The notes: generated by a model not told the origin, from the letters alone. Positions 17,368-25,621 are shown, counted from the stretch's first letter. The stretch: DNA of 64,000 nt from Rhizobium sp. R634 (GCF_002211305.1 NZ_LOKW01000028.1:62001-126000); one strand, 5' to 3'. A program made the numbers and translations.

Positions 17368-17410
17368 CTACAGTGTCCTTAGCGCGTTTAAAAAACGCGC
17401 GGCGATGTAG
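17368..17410. repeat. Palindromic intergenic element
   Basis: Inner arms GCGCGTTT and AAACGCGC with an AAA loop, and outer arms CTAC and GTAG, lie just upstream of the DUF2333 gene. The form CTACAG...GCGCG...CGCGC...TGTAG is one I associate with frequent intergenic palindromes of Rhizobium genomes. No other copy stands out in this window. Confidence 0.5.
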
Positions 17411-17438
17411 TCTTCGCCTCGCTTGACAGGAGACGACG

Positions 17439-18569
17439 ATGCTTGACCGGATAGCCGGTTTTTTCAGGCTGATCGGCCAGACGATCGGCCGGTGGGCCCG
17501 CCTGTTTTTCGCCTGGGCCTTCTGGCCCTTCCTCGCTGCGCATGGCTGGTATCAGCGCCGGAGCTGGATGATCCGCTTGCCGATCATCGCATTCGTCGCG
17601 CTCTTCATCGTGCTTTACGGCTATTTCTTCTGGCAGACGCAGGTCTGGACGAATTTCAACACCGCCTTCGTCGACCAATACCGGCTTTCCGAACGCAAGG
17701 TTCCCGCCGGACAGGAACTGCCGGCTGCCGAGGGGAGCGGCGCTGCCGCCGCCAAGACCTGCCAGCGCTCGGCCATCGTCGACGTCACGGCCGATCTCAC
17801 CGATTTCAACGTCAACCAGAATGCGTGGATCTCCTCCATGCTGCTCTACAAGATGGGCTTCTTCGGTATCGACTGGGATCACACGCCCTTCCTCGACAAC
17901 AAGGCTTCGTTCCAGCGCGGCATCAACCAGGCGGTTCGTCGGACGTCGGCGGAACTCGTCGATACGCTCGGGCGCGTGCGCGGTACATCGGGCGTCAACA
18001 ACGATCTGCAGCGCGCGCGCGGCAATCTGCAATTCGACGAGTCCAGCTGGTATTTCGGCCTCAATCCCTTCGGGCCGAAGACGCCGACGCCGTCCTACTA
18101 CCGCACGGCGATCGGAGACCTGCGCAAGTTCAACACCGATCTTGCTGCCTGCAATGCCATTTTCGACGGCCGCGCCGACAATCTGATGCAGTTCATCGAC
18201 CGCATCGCCAATGATCTCGGCAGCACCTCCGACATGCTGGCAGAGCGCTCGGAACACCACAATCGCGGTTGGTTCGACACGCGCGCCGACGACCGGTTCT
18301 GGTTCGCCTACGGCCAGCTCTATGCCTATTACGCGATCCTGACGGCCGCGCAGGCGGATTTCTCGCAGGTGGTGCAGGAGCGCAATCTCGGCGCAATCTG
18401 GGGCGGCACGACGCGGCAGTTCCAGGCGGCGCTGCGCATCCAGCCGGCCATCATCTCGAACGGGCGCGAGGACGGCTGGATCATGCCGAGCCATCTCGCC
18501 ACCATGGGCTTCTATATTCTCAGGGTGCGTTCGAACATCGTCGAGATCCGTTCGGTGCTCGACCGGTAA
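17439..18569 (+). CDS. DUF2333 family protein
   Basis: A 376-residue inner-membrane-anchored protein. One membrane helix at about residues 44-66 (MIRLPIIAFVALFIVLYGYFFW) follows a short amphipathic N-terminus, so most of the protein is periplasmic. The remainder (QNAWISSMLLYKMGFFGIDWDHTPFLDNKASFQRGINQAV) is characteristic of DUF2333, a family of unknown function in proteobacteria. Start with AGGAGA before ATG. It sits directly after a palindromic repeat and is convergent with the PAS gene 13 bp away. Confidence 0.88.
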   Translation: MLDRIAGFFRLIGQTIGRWARLFFAWAFWPFLAAHGWYQRRSWMIRLPIIAFVALFIVLYGYFFWQTQVWTNFNTAFVDQYRLSERKVPAGQELPAAEGSGAAAAKTCQRSAIVDVTADLTDFNVNQNAWISSMLLYKMGFFGIDWDHTPFLDNKASFQRGINQAVRRTSAELVDTLGRVRGTSGVNNDLQRARGNLQFDESSWYFGLNPFGPKTPTPSYYRTAIGDLRKFNTDLAACNAIFDGRADNLMQFIDRIANDLGSTSDMLAERSEHHNRGWFDTRADDRFWFAYGQLYAYYAILTAAQADFSQVVQERNLGAIWGGTTRQFQAALRIQPAIISNGREDGWIMPSHLATMGFYILRVRSNIVEIRSVLDR

Positions 18570-18582
18570 AGACCTCTTGGGG

Positions 18583-19044
18583 TCAGGTGGAGGCGGTGTT
18601 GTCTTCGAAGCCGACGACGCGCAGTTTCTCGACGAATTCGTAGGTGACGCCGACGATGCCGCCGCCGCTTGCATCGTCGCGGAAGCGGCCGACACTGCGC
18701 ACCAGTTTGTAGCCGCCGAGCCGGTTGTCGACGCGATAGACGAAATGGAAGCCGGTGCCGTGAAGGCTCGCCTGCTCGAAGGTTTCGGCGATCAGACTGC
18801 GGTCCTCCGCGTGGATGCGCGACATCAGCTCGGCGAGATTGACCGGGCCGTCGCTGTAGGGGAGGTCGAAGATCGTGTGGACATCCTCGCTCGCGAAGAA
18901 ATGTCCCGTTTCGATGTCGATGCGCCAGAAGCCGAAAAGGCGATAGGCCGCGAGCATCTGGACGATTTCCGCATCGGTGATGCCGATATGGGCGCGGGAT
19001 TGCGCAATCTTGTCGATGACAGGCTGTTCGAAGCGCAGCGGCAC
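18583..19044 (-). CDS. PAS-fold sensory protein without output domain
   Basis: About 153 residues form a single PAS-like domain (LFGFWRIDIETGHFFASEDVHTIFDLP, then LAELMSRIHAEDRSLIAETFEQASLHGTGFHFVYRV). No kinase, GGDEF or DNA-binding part follows. I placed the start at GTG 19044, five bases after GGGGA; the open frame extends to a TTG at 19149 and would then overlap the luxR gene by 58 bases. It lies just downstream of and in the same direction as the LuxR regulator, so the two are likely co-transcribed and may work together. Its ligand is unknown. Confidence 0.75.
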   Translation of the reverse strand: MPLRFEQPVIDKIAQSRAHIGITDAEIVQMLAAYRLFGFWRIDIETGHFFASEDVHTIFDLPYSDGPVNLAELMSRIHAEDRSLIAETFEQASLHGTGFHFVYRVDNRLGGYKLVRSVGRFRDDASGGGIVGVTYEFVEKLRVVGFEDNTAST

Positions 19045-19091
19045 GTTTTTCCCCAGGTCACGGGACGACGTGCTGACTCTCTTCTGATTCC

Positions 19092-19817
19092 TCAGCTGAT
19101 CAGCTTCAATCGGATGGCTTTTGCTACCAACTGGGTGCGGTTGACGCAATCGAGTTTTTTGATCGCGTTGGTCATGTAGGCATTCACCGTGTGATCCGAC
19201 AGCGTCAGGATCTGGCCGATCTCGATCGAGGTCTTGCCCTGCGCGGTCCAGCGCACGACTTCCAGTTCGCGTGCGGACAGCGCGTTGTGGGCGCTTTCCT
19301 CATTCCGGCGAACCCCATTGTATGCATCGAGGGCGTGAAGCGTGATCATCGCCAGCTCGTTGGCCTCGCTCTGGCTGAGGGCCGCGCGCTCTCCGCAGAA
19401 CCAGAAGACCAGGCGCTGGCCATCGGCGGCGATCGCCGGCATGGCAAAGCCTGCGGGTATGGCATGGCGCAGCATCAGGGCGCGCAGGTCGGCGGGAAAG
19501 GCCTGGCCGTTGACCGCGTCGTTCAGGTGCCAGACCTGCGGCACGGCCGACTCCCGCAGCCGCAGACCGAAAGGGCAGCCGCGCATCATATGCGTGCGGT
19601 CGAAATCCCTGACATAGCCGGCAGGAAGCGAACTCTCGATCAGCAGCGGTTTCAGGAGAAGGTCTTCCGGCGAGGGGGCGTGCATCACCGTCGCATTCGA
19701 GAGCCCGAAGGCTGCAGATATTCTGCCGAGCGCCTGTGCAAACAGACCGCGCGTTCGCGCCGTCGCAAGTTCCGCCGAAAGCATTGACTGTCTTTCAGAG
19801 GTAGTCATGTAAGACAT
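19092..19817 (-). CDS. LuxR-family regulator with autoinducer-binding-like domain (LuxR solo)
   Basis: A 241-residue regulator. The N-terminal domain (about residues 20-165) resembles the acyl-homoserine-lactone-binding fold. The C-terminal LuxR helix-turn-helix is clear: LSARELEVVRWTAQGKTSIEIGQILTLSDHTVNAYMTNAIKKL. No luxI synthase gene lies in the window. In the ligand region PFGLRLRESAVPQVW the proline and tryptophan are kept, but the usual aspartate before the proline appears as cysteine (RGCPF), so it may bind another ligand or none. Downstream is a PAS protein. A 20-bp palindrome lies 100 bp upstream. Confidence 0.87.
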   Translation of the reverse strand: MSYMTTSERQSMLSAELATARTRGLFAQALGRISAAFGLSNATVMHAPSPEDLLLKPLLIESSLPAGYVRDFDRTHMMRGCPFGLRLRESAVPQVWHLNDAVNGQAFPADLRALMLRHAIPAGFAMPAIAADGQRLVFWFCGERAALSQSEANELAMITLHALDAYNGVRRNEESAHNALSARELEVVRWTAQGKTSIEIGQILTLSDHTVNAYMTNAIKKLDCVNRTQLVAKAIRLKLIS

Positions 19818-19915
19818 TTAAACGCCCCCAGCCAGCCTAATGTTACCGCTATCAAATACAGAAACGCGGCCGGATGCTAGTCCCAATTGCCTTTGCAGAA
19901 GGCGATTAATTCAAA

Positions 19916-19935
19916 TTGTGAAAAATTAGTCACAA
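19916..19935. promoter_or_regulatory. 20-bp palindrome between luxR and the ClpP-like gene
   Basis: TTGTGAAAAATTAGTCACAA has perfect 6-bp arms around 8 bases, total length 20, the length of a lux-type box. It lies in the 332-bp divergent gap 19818-20149, about 100 bp upstream of the luxR start and 215 bp upstream of the ClpP-like gene. Nothing else in that gap looks coding. Spacing is 2 bases wider than a CRP/FNR site. Confidence 0.45.
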
Positions 19936-20149
19936 CTGCGCCCGTCTCGGTTGAGCTTCCGCTTACGTAAGTACCGCTGTGGTATCTTTGACTTCCTCCG
20001 TGAAGGGATTGCCGTGATCCTGCCCATGCCGGACGAAAAGAGAATCACCTGAGGAAGAGGCCGGGCGGCAAGCCAGGTTGAAATCCGGCTTGCTGGAAAT
20101 CGATGCAATTGCTAAGCGTATCGTCATGTATAATTGAGGCGATTTAATC

Positions 20150-21838
20150 GTGCGCGGTGCGAATTCCTTTTCCGTGAAGTTTCTGTTTTCGCTGTTATTA
20201 CTTGTTCTGTTGTTTCTGACCTTGCCGACTGGGGCAACCGCGCTAGCAGCCGAGAAAAAGAAGCCCGCGGGGCAGCCGCCGATGCGTTTCATTCTCGTGC
20301 ACCACCCTCTCTGTGTGGAAGATTGTCCGGGGTGGATATCGGCAGAGGGGCGGATAACCGCCGATACGCCGGCCCAGCTCAGGAAAATCCTGAAGAAGAT
20401 CGGCGGTCGGAAACCGCCGGTCGTTTTCCGTTCCGAAGGTGGGGACGTCGATGCGGCTTATGCGATGGGCCGGATGATCCGCAAGGCGGGCCTCGAAACG
20501 GCTGTCGGCGGCACGCGGCTGAAGGGCTGCGCGGCGGACGACATGCGTTGCGATGCCGCCATCGCAAAGGATGGGACGGCGATCGGGTACACCTATTCGG
20601 ACGGCGCCTACTGTTTTTCCGCCTGTCCGCTGGCGTTCGCCGGCGGTACGTCGCGTGTCGCGTCGCAATGGGCTTTCATCGGCGTCCACCAGATCACGAC
20701 GGTCTATAGCCGGGTGCGTGTCTCCTACCGCATCGAATACAAGATCGTGAACGGCAAGAAGAAAGAAATCTCCCGCAAGGAAGTCGGGCGCAAGTCAGCG
20801 GGCAAGAGCAGCTCCACGAAGCTCGGCAAGAAGGCCAGCGCCGCACTGACGGGCTATTTGAGGGAAATGGGCGTCGATCAGGATCTGGTGGATCTCTTGA
20901 TGAGCGCGACACCCGACAGCATCAAGATCGTGCCGCCCGTGGAGGCAATGCGCATAGGCCTGATGACCGACATGCTGTCCTACAATGAGTGGCCGGGCAT
21001 GCCGCTCTGCGCGGCGGATGCAGCCGCCGAGGCCGTCTGCCACGGCCGGCGGGACGTCGGGACGCCTGCGGTTAATGCACCGGTATTTGACAGTCCGCCC
21101 CAGAATGCGTCCGGAGCGACGAGCGAGAGCCTGCCGAAAACCGGCCCCATGGATTTCCTGCTGATGTCCGATGGCAATTGCCAGGAAGAGTGCAGGCAGT
21201 GGGTTTCCGCTGATGGAGACATCACGCCGGATACCCCGGTTCAGCTCGAAGCGATCTTGAAGACGCTCGGTGGAAGAAAGCTGCCGATCGTCCTTCAGTC
21301 CTTTGGTGGCGACGTGGATGCGTCTTTTGTGATGGGGCGCATGATCCGTACCGCAGGCCTGGAAACCTCCGTTGGCAGGACGCGGTTGCCGAATTGCCCG
21401 ATGCAGGATCCGCGCTGCAAGGCGAGCATGGCCAAGAGCGGGCCGACCGAGGGCGAGGTTTTTGCCGGCGGCGCGTACTGCTTTTCGAGCTGCAGCTTTG
21501 TGCTGATGGGTGGAACGCCGCGGCTCGTGGGAAATTCCGCCATCGGCCTCAATCAACCTGGGAAGAGTGAGCTAACAAAGGCTGAGCGTGAGAAATTTCT
21601 CGCCTATTTCCAAGAGATGGGCGTGAGTGCCGAGGCATTCGACACGATGATGATCACGCCACCCAGCGGCAGAGGCGATCTTCTTGATTCCCAAGCGATG
21701 GCGCTCGGTATCATCAACGGCGTTATCCCTTATGAGGAAGAGCCCGGCTTGCATGTCTGTGGGCCGCAGGCGAAGGAAAGTCTCCAATGCCCCAGGAATC
21801 AAAAGGCTGAAATCGCTCCTACGGCCCCGGCGAACTGA
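20150..21838 (+). CDS. Exported protein with two tandem ClpP-like domains
   Basis: A 562-residue protein beginning at GTG with GAGG upstream. Residues 1-34 form a signal peptide (LLLLVLLFLTLPTGATALAA). Two copies of a ClpP/crotonase-fold domain follow, at about 45-300 and 333-550. Copy 1 has EGGDVDAAYAMGRMIR, candidate nucleophile Ser157 in YCFSACPLAFAGG, His180 in FIGVHQ and Asp256. Copy 2 keeps Ser446 in YCFSSCSFVLMGG, but the histidine position reads Asn468 (IGLNQ). Cysteine pairs (55/59, 127/134, 155/159, 287/297) recur in copy 2 (344/348, 416/423, 444/448, 537/547), suggesting disulfides in the periplasm. This resembles the COG3904-type periplasmic ClpP relatives, normally one domain. 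Substrate unknown. Confidence 0.8.
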   Translation: MRGANSFSVKFLFSLLLLVLLFLTLPTGATALAAEKKKPAGQPPMRFILVHHPLCVEDCPGWISAEGRITADTPAQLRKILKKIGGRKPPVVFRSEGGDVDAAYAMGRMIRKAGLETAVGGTRLKGCAADDMRCDAAIAKDGTAIGYTYSDGAYCFSACPLAFAGGTSRVASQWAFIGVHQITTVYSRVRVSYRIEYKIVNGKKKEISRKEVGRKSAGKSSSTKLGKKASAALTGYLREMGVDQDLVDLLMSATPDSIKIVPPVEAMRIGLMTDMLSYNEWPGMPLCAADAAAEAVCHGRRDVGTPAVNAPVFDSPPQNASGATSESLPKTGPMDFLLMSDGNCQEECRQWVSADGDITPDTPVQLEAILKTLGGRKLPIVLQSFGGDVDASFVMGRMIRTAGLETSVGRTRLPNCPMQDPRCKASMAKSGPTEGEVFAGGAYCFSSCSFVLMGGTPRLVGNSAIGLNQPGKSELTKAEREKFLAYFQEMGVSAEAFDTMMITPPSGRGDLLDSQAMALGIINGVIPYEEEPGLHVCGPQAKESLQCPRNQKAEIAPTAPAN

Positions 21839-21894
21839 TATCGGACTGCGAAAGTGCTCTCGTCACCCGCCTGAAGCCGTCTTCGTGCGGCTCG

Positions 21895-22425
21895 TCAGTC
21901 CTTATCCTTCAGATCATTTTTCGACGTGACACTCATCAGCTTCTCCAGGAAGCCGAGCATGACGGCGGAGGCGACGAAGGCGAGGTGCATCAGCGTCAGC
22001 CACATGATCTTGCCATCCTCGTATTTGTCGGCATTGAGGAAGACCTGCAGCAGGTGAATGGAGGAGATGGCGACGATCGAGGAGGCGACCTTGATCTTGA
22101 GGCTGCCTGAATCGAGCTTGCCGAGGAAGGAGACCTCGTTATCGGCGCCGTCGGCCTCATCGAAGCGGCTGACGAAATTCTCGTAGCCCGAAATCATCAC
22201 CATGACGATCAGGCTTGCGACGAGAGCCGCATCGATCAGGCTCAGCATGGCAAGGATCATCTGGGCTTCGTCGAGCATGAAGACGCCGGCGGCGATCTTC
22301 AGAAGCTTGTAGCCGAAGGAAACGGCATAGACTGCGAGCGCCAGCACCAGGCCCAGATAGAAGGCAACGAGGATCCAGCGGCTCGACAGGATGATACGCT
22401 CGACGAAGATTTCCAGTGCTTTCAT
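21895..22425 (-). CDS. UPF0114 (YqhA-type) inner-membrane protein
   Basis: A 176-residue membrane protein with about four helices: residues 12-38 (SSRWILVAFYLGLVLALAVYAVSF is in this part), 52-75, 112-130 and 140-160. The opening ERIILSSRWILVAFYLGL and the DEAQMILAMLSLIDAALVASLIVMVMISGYENFVSR block are the hallmarks of the UPF0114/TIGR00645 family, of unknown function. Start at 22425 has AAGGTGA upstream. It is divergent from fhs across 154 bp. Confidence 0.9.
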   Translation of the reverse strand: MKALEIFVERIILSSRWILVAFYLGLVLALAVYAVSFGYKLLKIAAGVFMLDEAQMILAMLSLIDAALVASLIVMVMISGYENFVSRFDEADGADNEVSFLGKLDSGSLKIKVASSIVAISSIHLLQVFLNADKYEDGKIMWLTLMHLAFVASAVMLGFLEKLMSVTSKNDLKDKD

Positions 22426-22579
22426 GACTTCACCTTGAGATGCCGCGGCCGTTGACCGCTCATAAACATCCAGCGTGGCGGCCGCAAGGCGAGCGCTATT
22501 CACACCCCGCCGATATTTCGCTATCCGATAGGGAGAAAAAGCGCCTCCGCTCTCGCGCAGGCCGGGACGGGGAACATCC

Positions 22580-24259
22580 ATGCCATCAATCAAATCCGAT
22601 ATCGAAATCGCGCGCGCCGCGGCCAAGAAACCGATCATCGAGATCGGCGCGAAACTCGGCATCCCGGCCGAGCAGCTCGTTCCCTATGGTCACGACAAGG
22701 CGAAGATCAGTGCCGAGTTCATCGCCGGCCAGGCGGGCAAGAAGGACGGCAAGCTGATCCTCGTCACCGCGATCAATCCGACGCCGGCGGGCGAGGGCAA
22801 GACGACGACGACCGTCGGCCTCGGCGACGGGCTGAACCGGATCGGCAAGAAGGCGATCGTCTGCGTGCGCGAGGCTTCGCTCGGCCCCTGCTTCGGCGTC
22901 AAGGGCGGAGCGGCCGGCGGCGGTTATGCGCAGGTCGTGCCGATGGAAGACATCAACCTGCATTTCACCGGCGACTTCCATGCGATCACCTCGGCGCACA
23001 ATCTGCTGGCGGCGATGATCGACAACCACATCTACTGGGGCAACGAGGAGAATATCGACATCCGCCGCATCACCTGGCGGCGGGTGATGGATATGAACGA
23101 CCGGGCGCTGAGGAGCATGGTTTCCTCGCTCGGTGGCGTCGCCAACGGCTTTCCGCGCCAGGGCGGCTTCGACATCACCGTTGCCTCGGAAGTGATGGCG
23201 ATCCTCTGCCTTGCCACAGATCTCAAGGATCTGGAGCGGCGCCTCGGCGACATCATCGTCGGCTATCGCTTCGACAGAACGCCGGTGCATGCGCGCGACC
23301 TGAAGGCTGACGGCGCCATGGCCGTGCTTCTGAAGGATGCGATGCAGCCGAACCTCGTGCAGACGCTGGAGAACAATCCGGCCTTCGTGCATGGCGGTCC
23401 TTTTGCCAATATCGCCCATGGCTGCAATTCGGTGACCGCGACGAAGACGGCTTTGAAGCTTGCCGATTACGTGGTGACGGAGGCGGGCTTCGGGGCCGAT
23501 CTCGGCGCCGAAAAATTCTTCAACATCAAATGTCGCAAGGCCGGACTGAAGCCGGATGCGGCCGTCATCGTCGCGACCGTCCGGGCGCTGAAGATGAATG
23601 GCGGGGTGAAGAAGGAGGATCTCGGCACGGAGGATGTCGCGGCGCTGAAGAAGGGTTGCGCCAATCTCGGCCGGCATGTCGCCAATGTGCGCCGCTTCGG
23701 CGTGCCCGTGGTCGTCGCGATCAACCATTTCGTTTCGGATACCGATGCCGAGATCGCGGCGGTGAAGGAATTCGTCTCGCGGCTCGGCGCCGAAGCGATC
23801 CTCTGCCAGCACTGGGCGAAAGGCTCGGCCGGCATCGAGGAGCTGGCGCACAAGGTGGTGGAGCTCGCCGAATCCGGCCAGGCGAAATTCCAGCCGCTCT
23901 ATGGCGACGACATTTCGCTGTTCGAGAAGATCGAGATCGTCGCCTCGAAGATCTACCATGCCGGCGAGGTGACGGCCGACAAGGCGGTGCGCGACCAGCT
24001 GCAGACATGGGAGGAGCAGGGCTACGGCAAGCTGCCGGTCTGCATGGCGAAGACCCAATATTCCTTCTCCACCGATCCGAACCTGCGCGGCGCGCCGGAG
24101 GGGCATATCGTCTCGGTGCGCGAGGTGCGGCTTTCGGCCGGCGCCGGCTTCGTCGTCGCCATCACCGGCGAGATCATGACGATGCCCGGCCTGCCGAAAT
24201 CACCCTCGGCGGAGCGGATTTTCCTGAACGATCAGGGTTATATCGAGGGGTTGTTCTGA
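22580..24259 (+). CDS. fhs: Formate--tetrahydrofolate ligase
   Basis: A 559-residue cytoplasmic enzyme that joins formate to tetrahydrofolate using ATP, giving 10-formyl-THF for one-carbon metabolism. The nucleotide loop is NPTPAGEGKTTTTVGLGDGL (about residues 69-88), followed by CVREASLGPCFGVKGGAAGGGYAQVVPMEDINLHFTGDFHAI, both diagnostic. The C-terminal ITGEIMTMPGLPKSPSAERI is also typical. Length is normal. No folD or related gene adjoins it. Its 3' end overlaps a small convergent gene by 22 bp. Confidence 0.96.
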   Translation: MPSIKSDIEIARAAAKKPIIEIGAKLGIPAEQLVPYGHDKAKISAEFIAGQAGKKDGKLILVTAINPTPAGEGKTTTTVGLGDGLNRIGKKAIVCVREASLGPCFGVKGGAAGGGYAQVVPMEDINLHFTGDFHAITSAHNLLAAMIDNHIYWGNEENIDIRRITWRRVMDMNDRALRSMVSSLGGVANGFPRQGGFDITVASEVMAILCLATDLKDLERRLGDIIVGYRFDRTPVHARDLKADGAMAVLLKDAMQPNLVQTLENNPAFVHGGPFANIAHGCNSVTATKTALKLADYVVTEAGFGADLGAEKFFNIKCRKAGLKPDAAVIVATVRALKMNGGVKKEDLGTEDVAALKKGCANLGRHVANVRRFGVPVVVAINHFVSDTDAEIAAVKEFVSRLGAEAILCQHWAKGSAGIEELAHKVVELAESGQAKFQPLYGDDISLFEKIEIVASKIYHAGEVTADKAVRDQLQTWEEQGYGKLPVCMAKTQYSFSTDPNLRGAPEGHIVSVREVRLSAGAGFVVAITGEIMTMPGLPKSPSAERIFLNDQGYIEGLF

Positions 24260-24465
24260 TCGGGGAACGGCTTTCCAAAGCTCTCGACGAGATGACGTTC
24301 TCGGCGCTTTTCAAAGTCTGGATCGATAAATAGCCGGACGAAAAGGCTTTGCAGCGTGCCGAGAAGCAACATGCCGATGACAAAGACCCAATGGAATTCA
24401 CCGGTAAAGATGAAGCCGACAGCGACGATCAAGAGTGCCGCGATGATGTCCGCTATGATCTTCAT
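24238..24465 (-). CDS. Small two-helix membrane protein, unknown
   Basis: A 75-residue protein with two hydrophobic helices (about residues 3-19 and 24-44), then a charged tail (DPDFEKRRERHLVESFGKPFPDQ). Start at ATG 24465 has GAGG ten bases upstream. I do not recognise a family. It converges on fhs and overlaps its last seven codons, so antisense interference between the two transcripts is possible. Confidence 0.6.
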   Translation of the reverse strand: MKIIADIIAALLIVAVGFIFTGEFHWVFVIGMLLLGTLQSLFVRLFIDPDFEKRRERHLVESFGKPFPDQNNPSI

Positions 24466-24550
24466 TTGTCGCTGATCCTCTTTATCCGGTTGCAGCTTCG
24501 ATTTGGGTATTTCGCTGCGCAATTCAAGCAAGATCGCATTCGTCGAATGA

Positions 24551-25492
24551 TCAATGGCAATAACGATAGCCGCCCTTCCGTTCGATCACGTCGAGATGGA
24601 AATGGGTTTCGTGGGCGGCATCACTTTCGGGATCGAGGACGGTGGTGAAGTAGAGGCAGCCGGCGGCGCTGACGGTGCGCTGGAAGGCTCCGGTCAGTGT
24701 GGAGTCCTCGCGGCGGGAGCGGACGGCGACGTCCTCGCCTTTTTCGAAATGGAAGCTCGCGATATCGATGGCGTTGCCGCGGGCATGTTCGGAGATCTTG
24801 CCGGTTCCGGCGCCGTTGCGCAGGCGGCACATATAGGATGTCGCCTGGTTGACTGTCGTGATGCGGCCCTGTTCCGGCAGGGCGGCGGAGGCGGCAGGGA
24901 TGACGCTTTCCTTCATCCAGCGGGCAAGCGCGAGGGCGGCCGGGCAGCGCATCGTCGCTTCCGGCTTCAACGCAATGCCGGGCAGGGCTTCGGAGACGAT
25001 GATCGGTTTGTCGATGCCGCAGCCATTGCCGTCGTCGATGCGCGGCGCTTCCTTGAAGACGACGCCCAGAGCCTGAAGGGCGGCGGTGCATTCGGCATGT
25101 TCGGCATCGCTCTCGGGCTCGATCGTCAGATGCTGCTCTTCGAGCGTCTGTTCGGCGGGCGGCTTGGGCGTCTGCGGGCTTTCGGCGGTGCCCGGCGGCA
25201 ACGGCGGGCCCTGCATCGGTTCTGCCGGCTCGGGCTTTGCCGGGGCGGCCTGCGGCGCGGGCGTCTGGCTCGCTGCCGGCGCCTCCGGCTCCTTCACATC
25301 GGGTTTCGGCTGAGGGGCGGGAACTTCTTCGGGCGCGGATGGTTCCGCCTCTTTCGAGGAGGGGGCGTCGGGGCTGGTCACTGGAGCAGCGTCGGGCCTG
25401 GGCTGGGGCAAGGGACCTTGCGGAGGCAGGCGGGCGCCGGCAAGAAACGCAGTGGCGGCGAGAAGGATCGCCAATGTCGAAAGTTTTCTCAA
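24551..25492 (-). CDS. Extensin-like family protein
   Basis: About 313 residues, starting at TTG 25492 with GAGGA upstream; this start yields a signal peptide (RKLSTLAILLAATAFLAGA). A long proline/alanine/glutamate-rich linker (residues 25-125) follows, then the Extensin-like C-terminal domain (about 130-313) with CTAALQALGVVFKEAP, SEHARGNAIDIASF, AGCLYFTTVLDPESDAAHETHFHLD and four or more cysteines. The H...D and HFH..D residues resemble the zinc site of LAS/peptidoglycan-peptidase-like folds, so a cell-wall role is plausible. It is divergent from the haem receptor gene. Confidence 0.85.
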   Translation of the reverse strand: MRKLSTLAILLAATAFLAGARLPPQGPLPQPRPDAAPVTSPDAPSSKEAEPSAPEEVPAPQPKPDVKEPEAPAASQTPAPQAAPAKPEPAEPMQGPPLPPGTAESPQTPKPPAEQTLEEQHLTIEPESDAEHAECTAALQALGVVFKEAPRIDDGNGCGIDKPIIVSEALPGIALKPEATMRCPAALALARWMKESVIPAASAALPEQGRITTVNQATSYMCRLRNGAGTGKISEHARGNAIDIASFHFEKGEDVAVRSRREDSTLTGAFQRTVSAAGCLYFTTVLDPESDAAHETHFHLDVIERKGGYRYCH

Positions 25493-25582
25493 TGCGTCCA
25501 GTTCCTCGTATTCGTGGCTAGAGACAACGCATGAGAGCGTTTTTCGTTGCAATTGTGCAACGTCCGAGAAGATCGCTAAAAC

Positions 25583-25599
25583 TTGATGAGAATATTCAA
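25583..25599. promoter_or_regulatory. RirA-type iron-responsive (IRO) box
   Basis: TTGATGAGAATATTCAA contains TGA-N9-TCA, the IRO-box consensus bound by the iron regulator RirA in rhizobia, with extra TTGA/TCAA symmetry. It lies about 160 bp upstream of the haem receptor start, in the divergent gap 25493-25757. It predicts repression of the receptor in iron-rich conditions. Confidence 0.65.
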
Positions 25600-25621
25600 C
25601 ATAAGGCGACTGCTTATGTTG
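25597..25621. repeat. Perfect 9-bp inverted repeat next to the iron box
   Basis: Arms CAACATAAG and CTTATGTTG around a 7-base spacer; the first arm shares bases with the end of the IRO box. It may be a second regulator site or an mRNA-leader hairpin of the receptor gene. Confidence 0.6.

Noticed and set aside
19092..19817. A complete quorum-sensing pair with a luxI gene
   Set aside because: No acyl-homoserine lactone synthase motif was found in any neighbouring frame; the regulator is treated as a solo.
22586..24106. 506-codon minus-strand open frame opposite fhs
   Set aside because: Shadow of the fhs codon pattern; rich in Arg, Asp and His with no domain.
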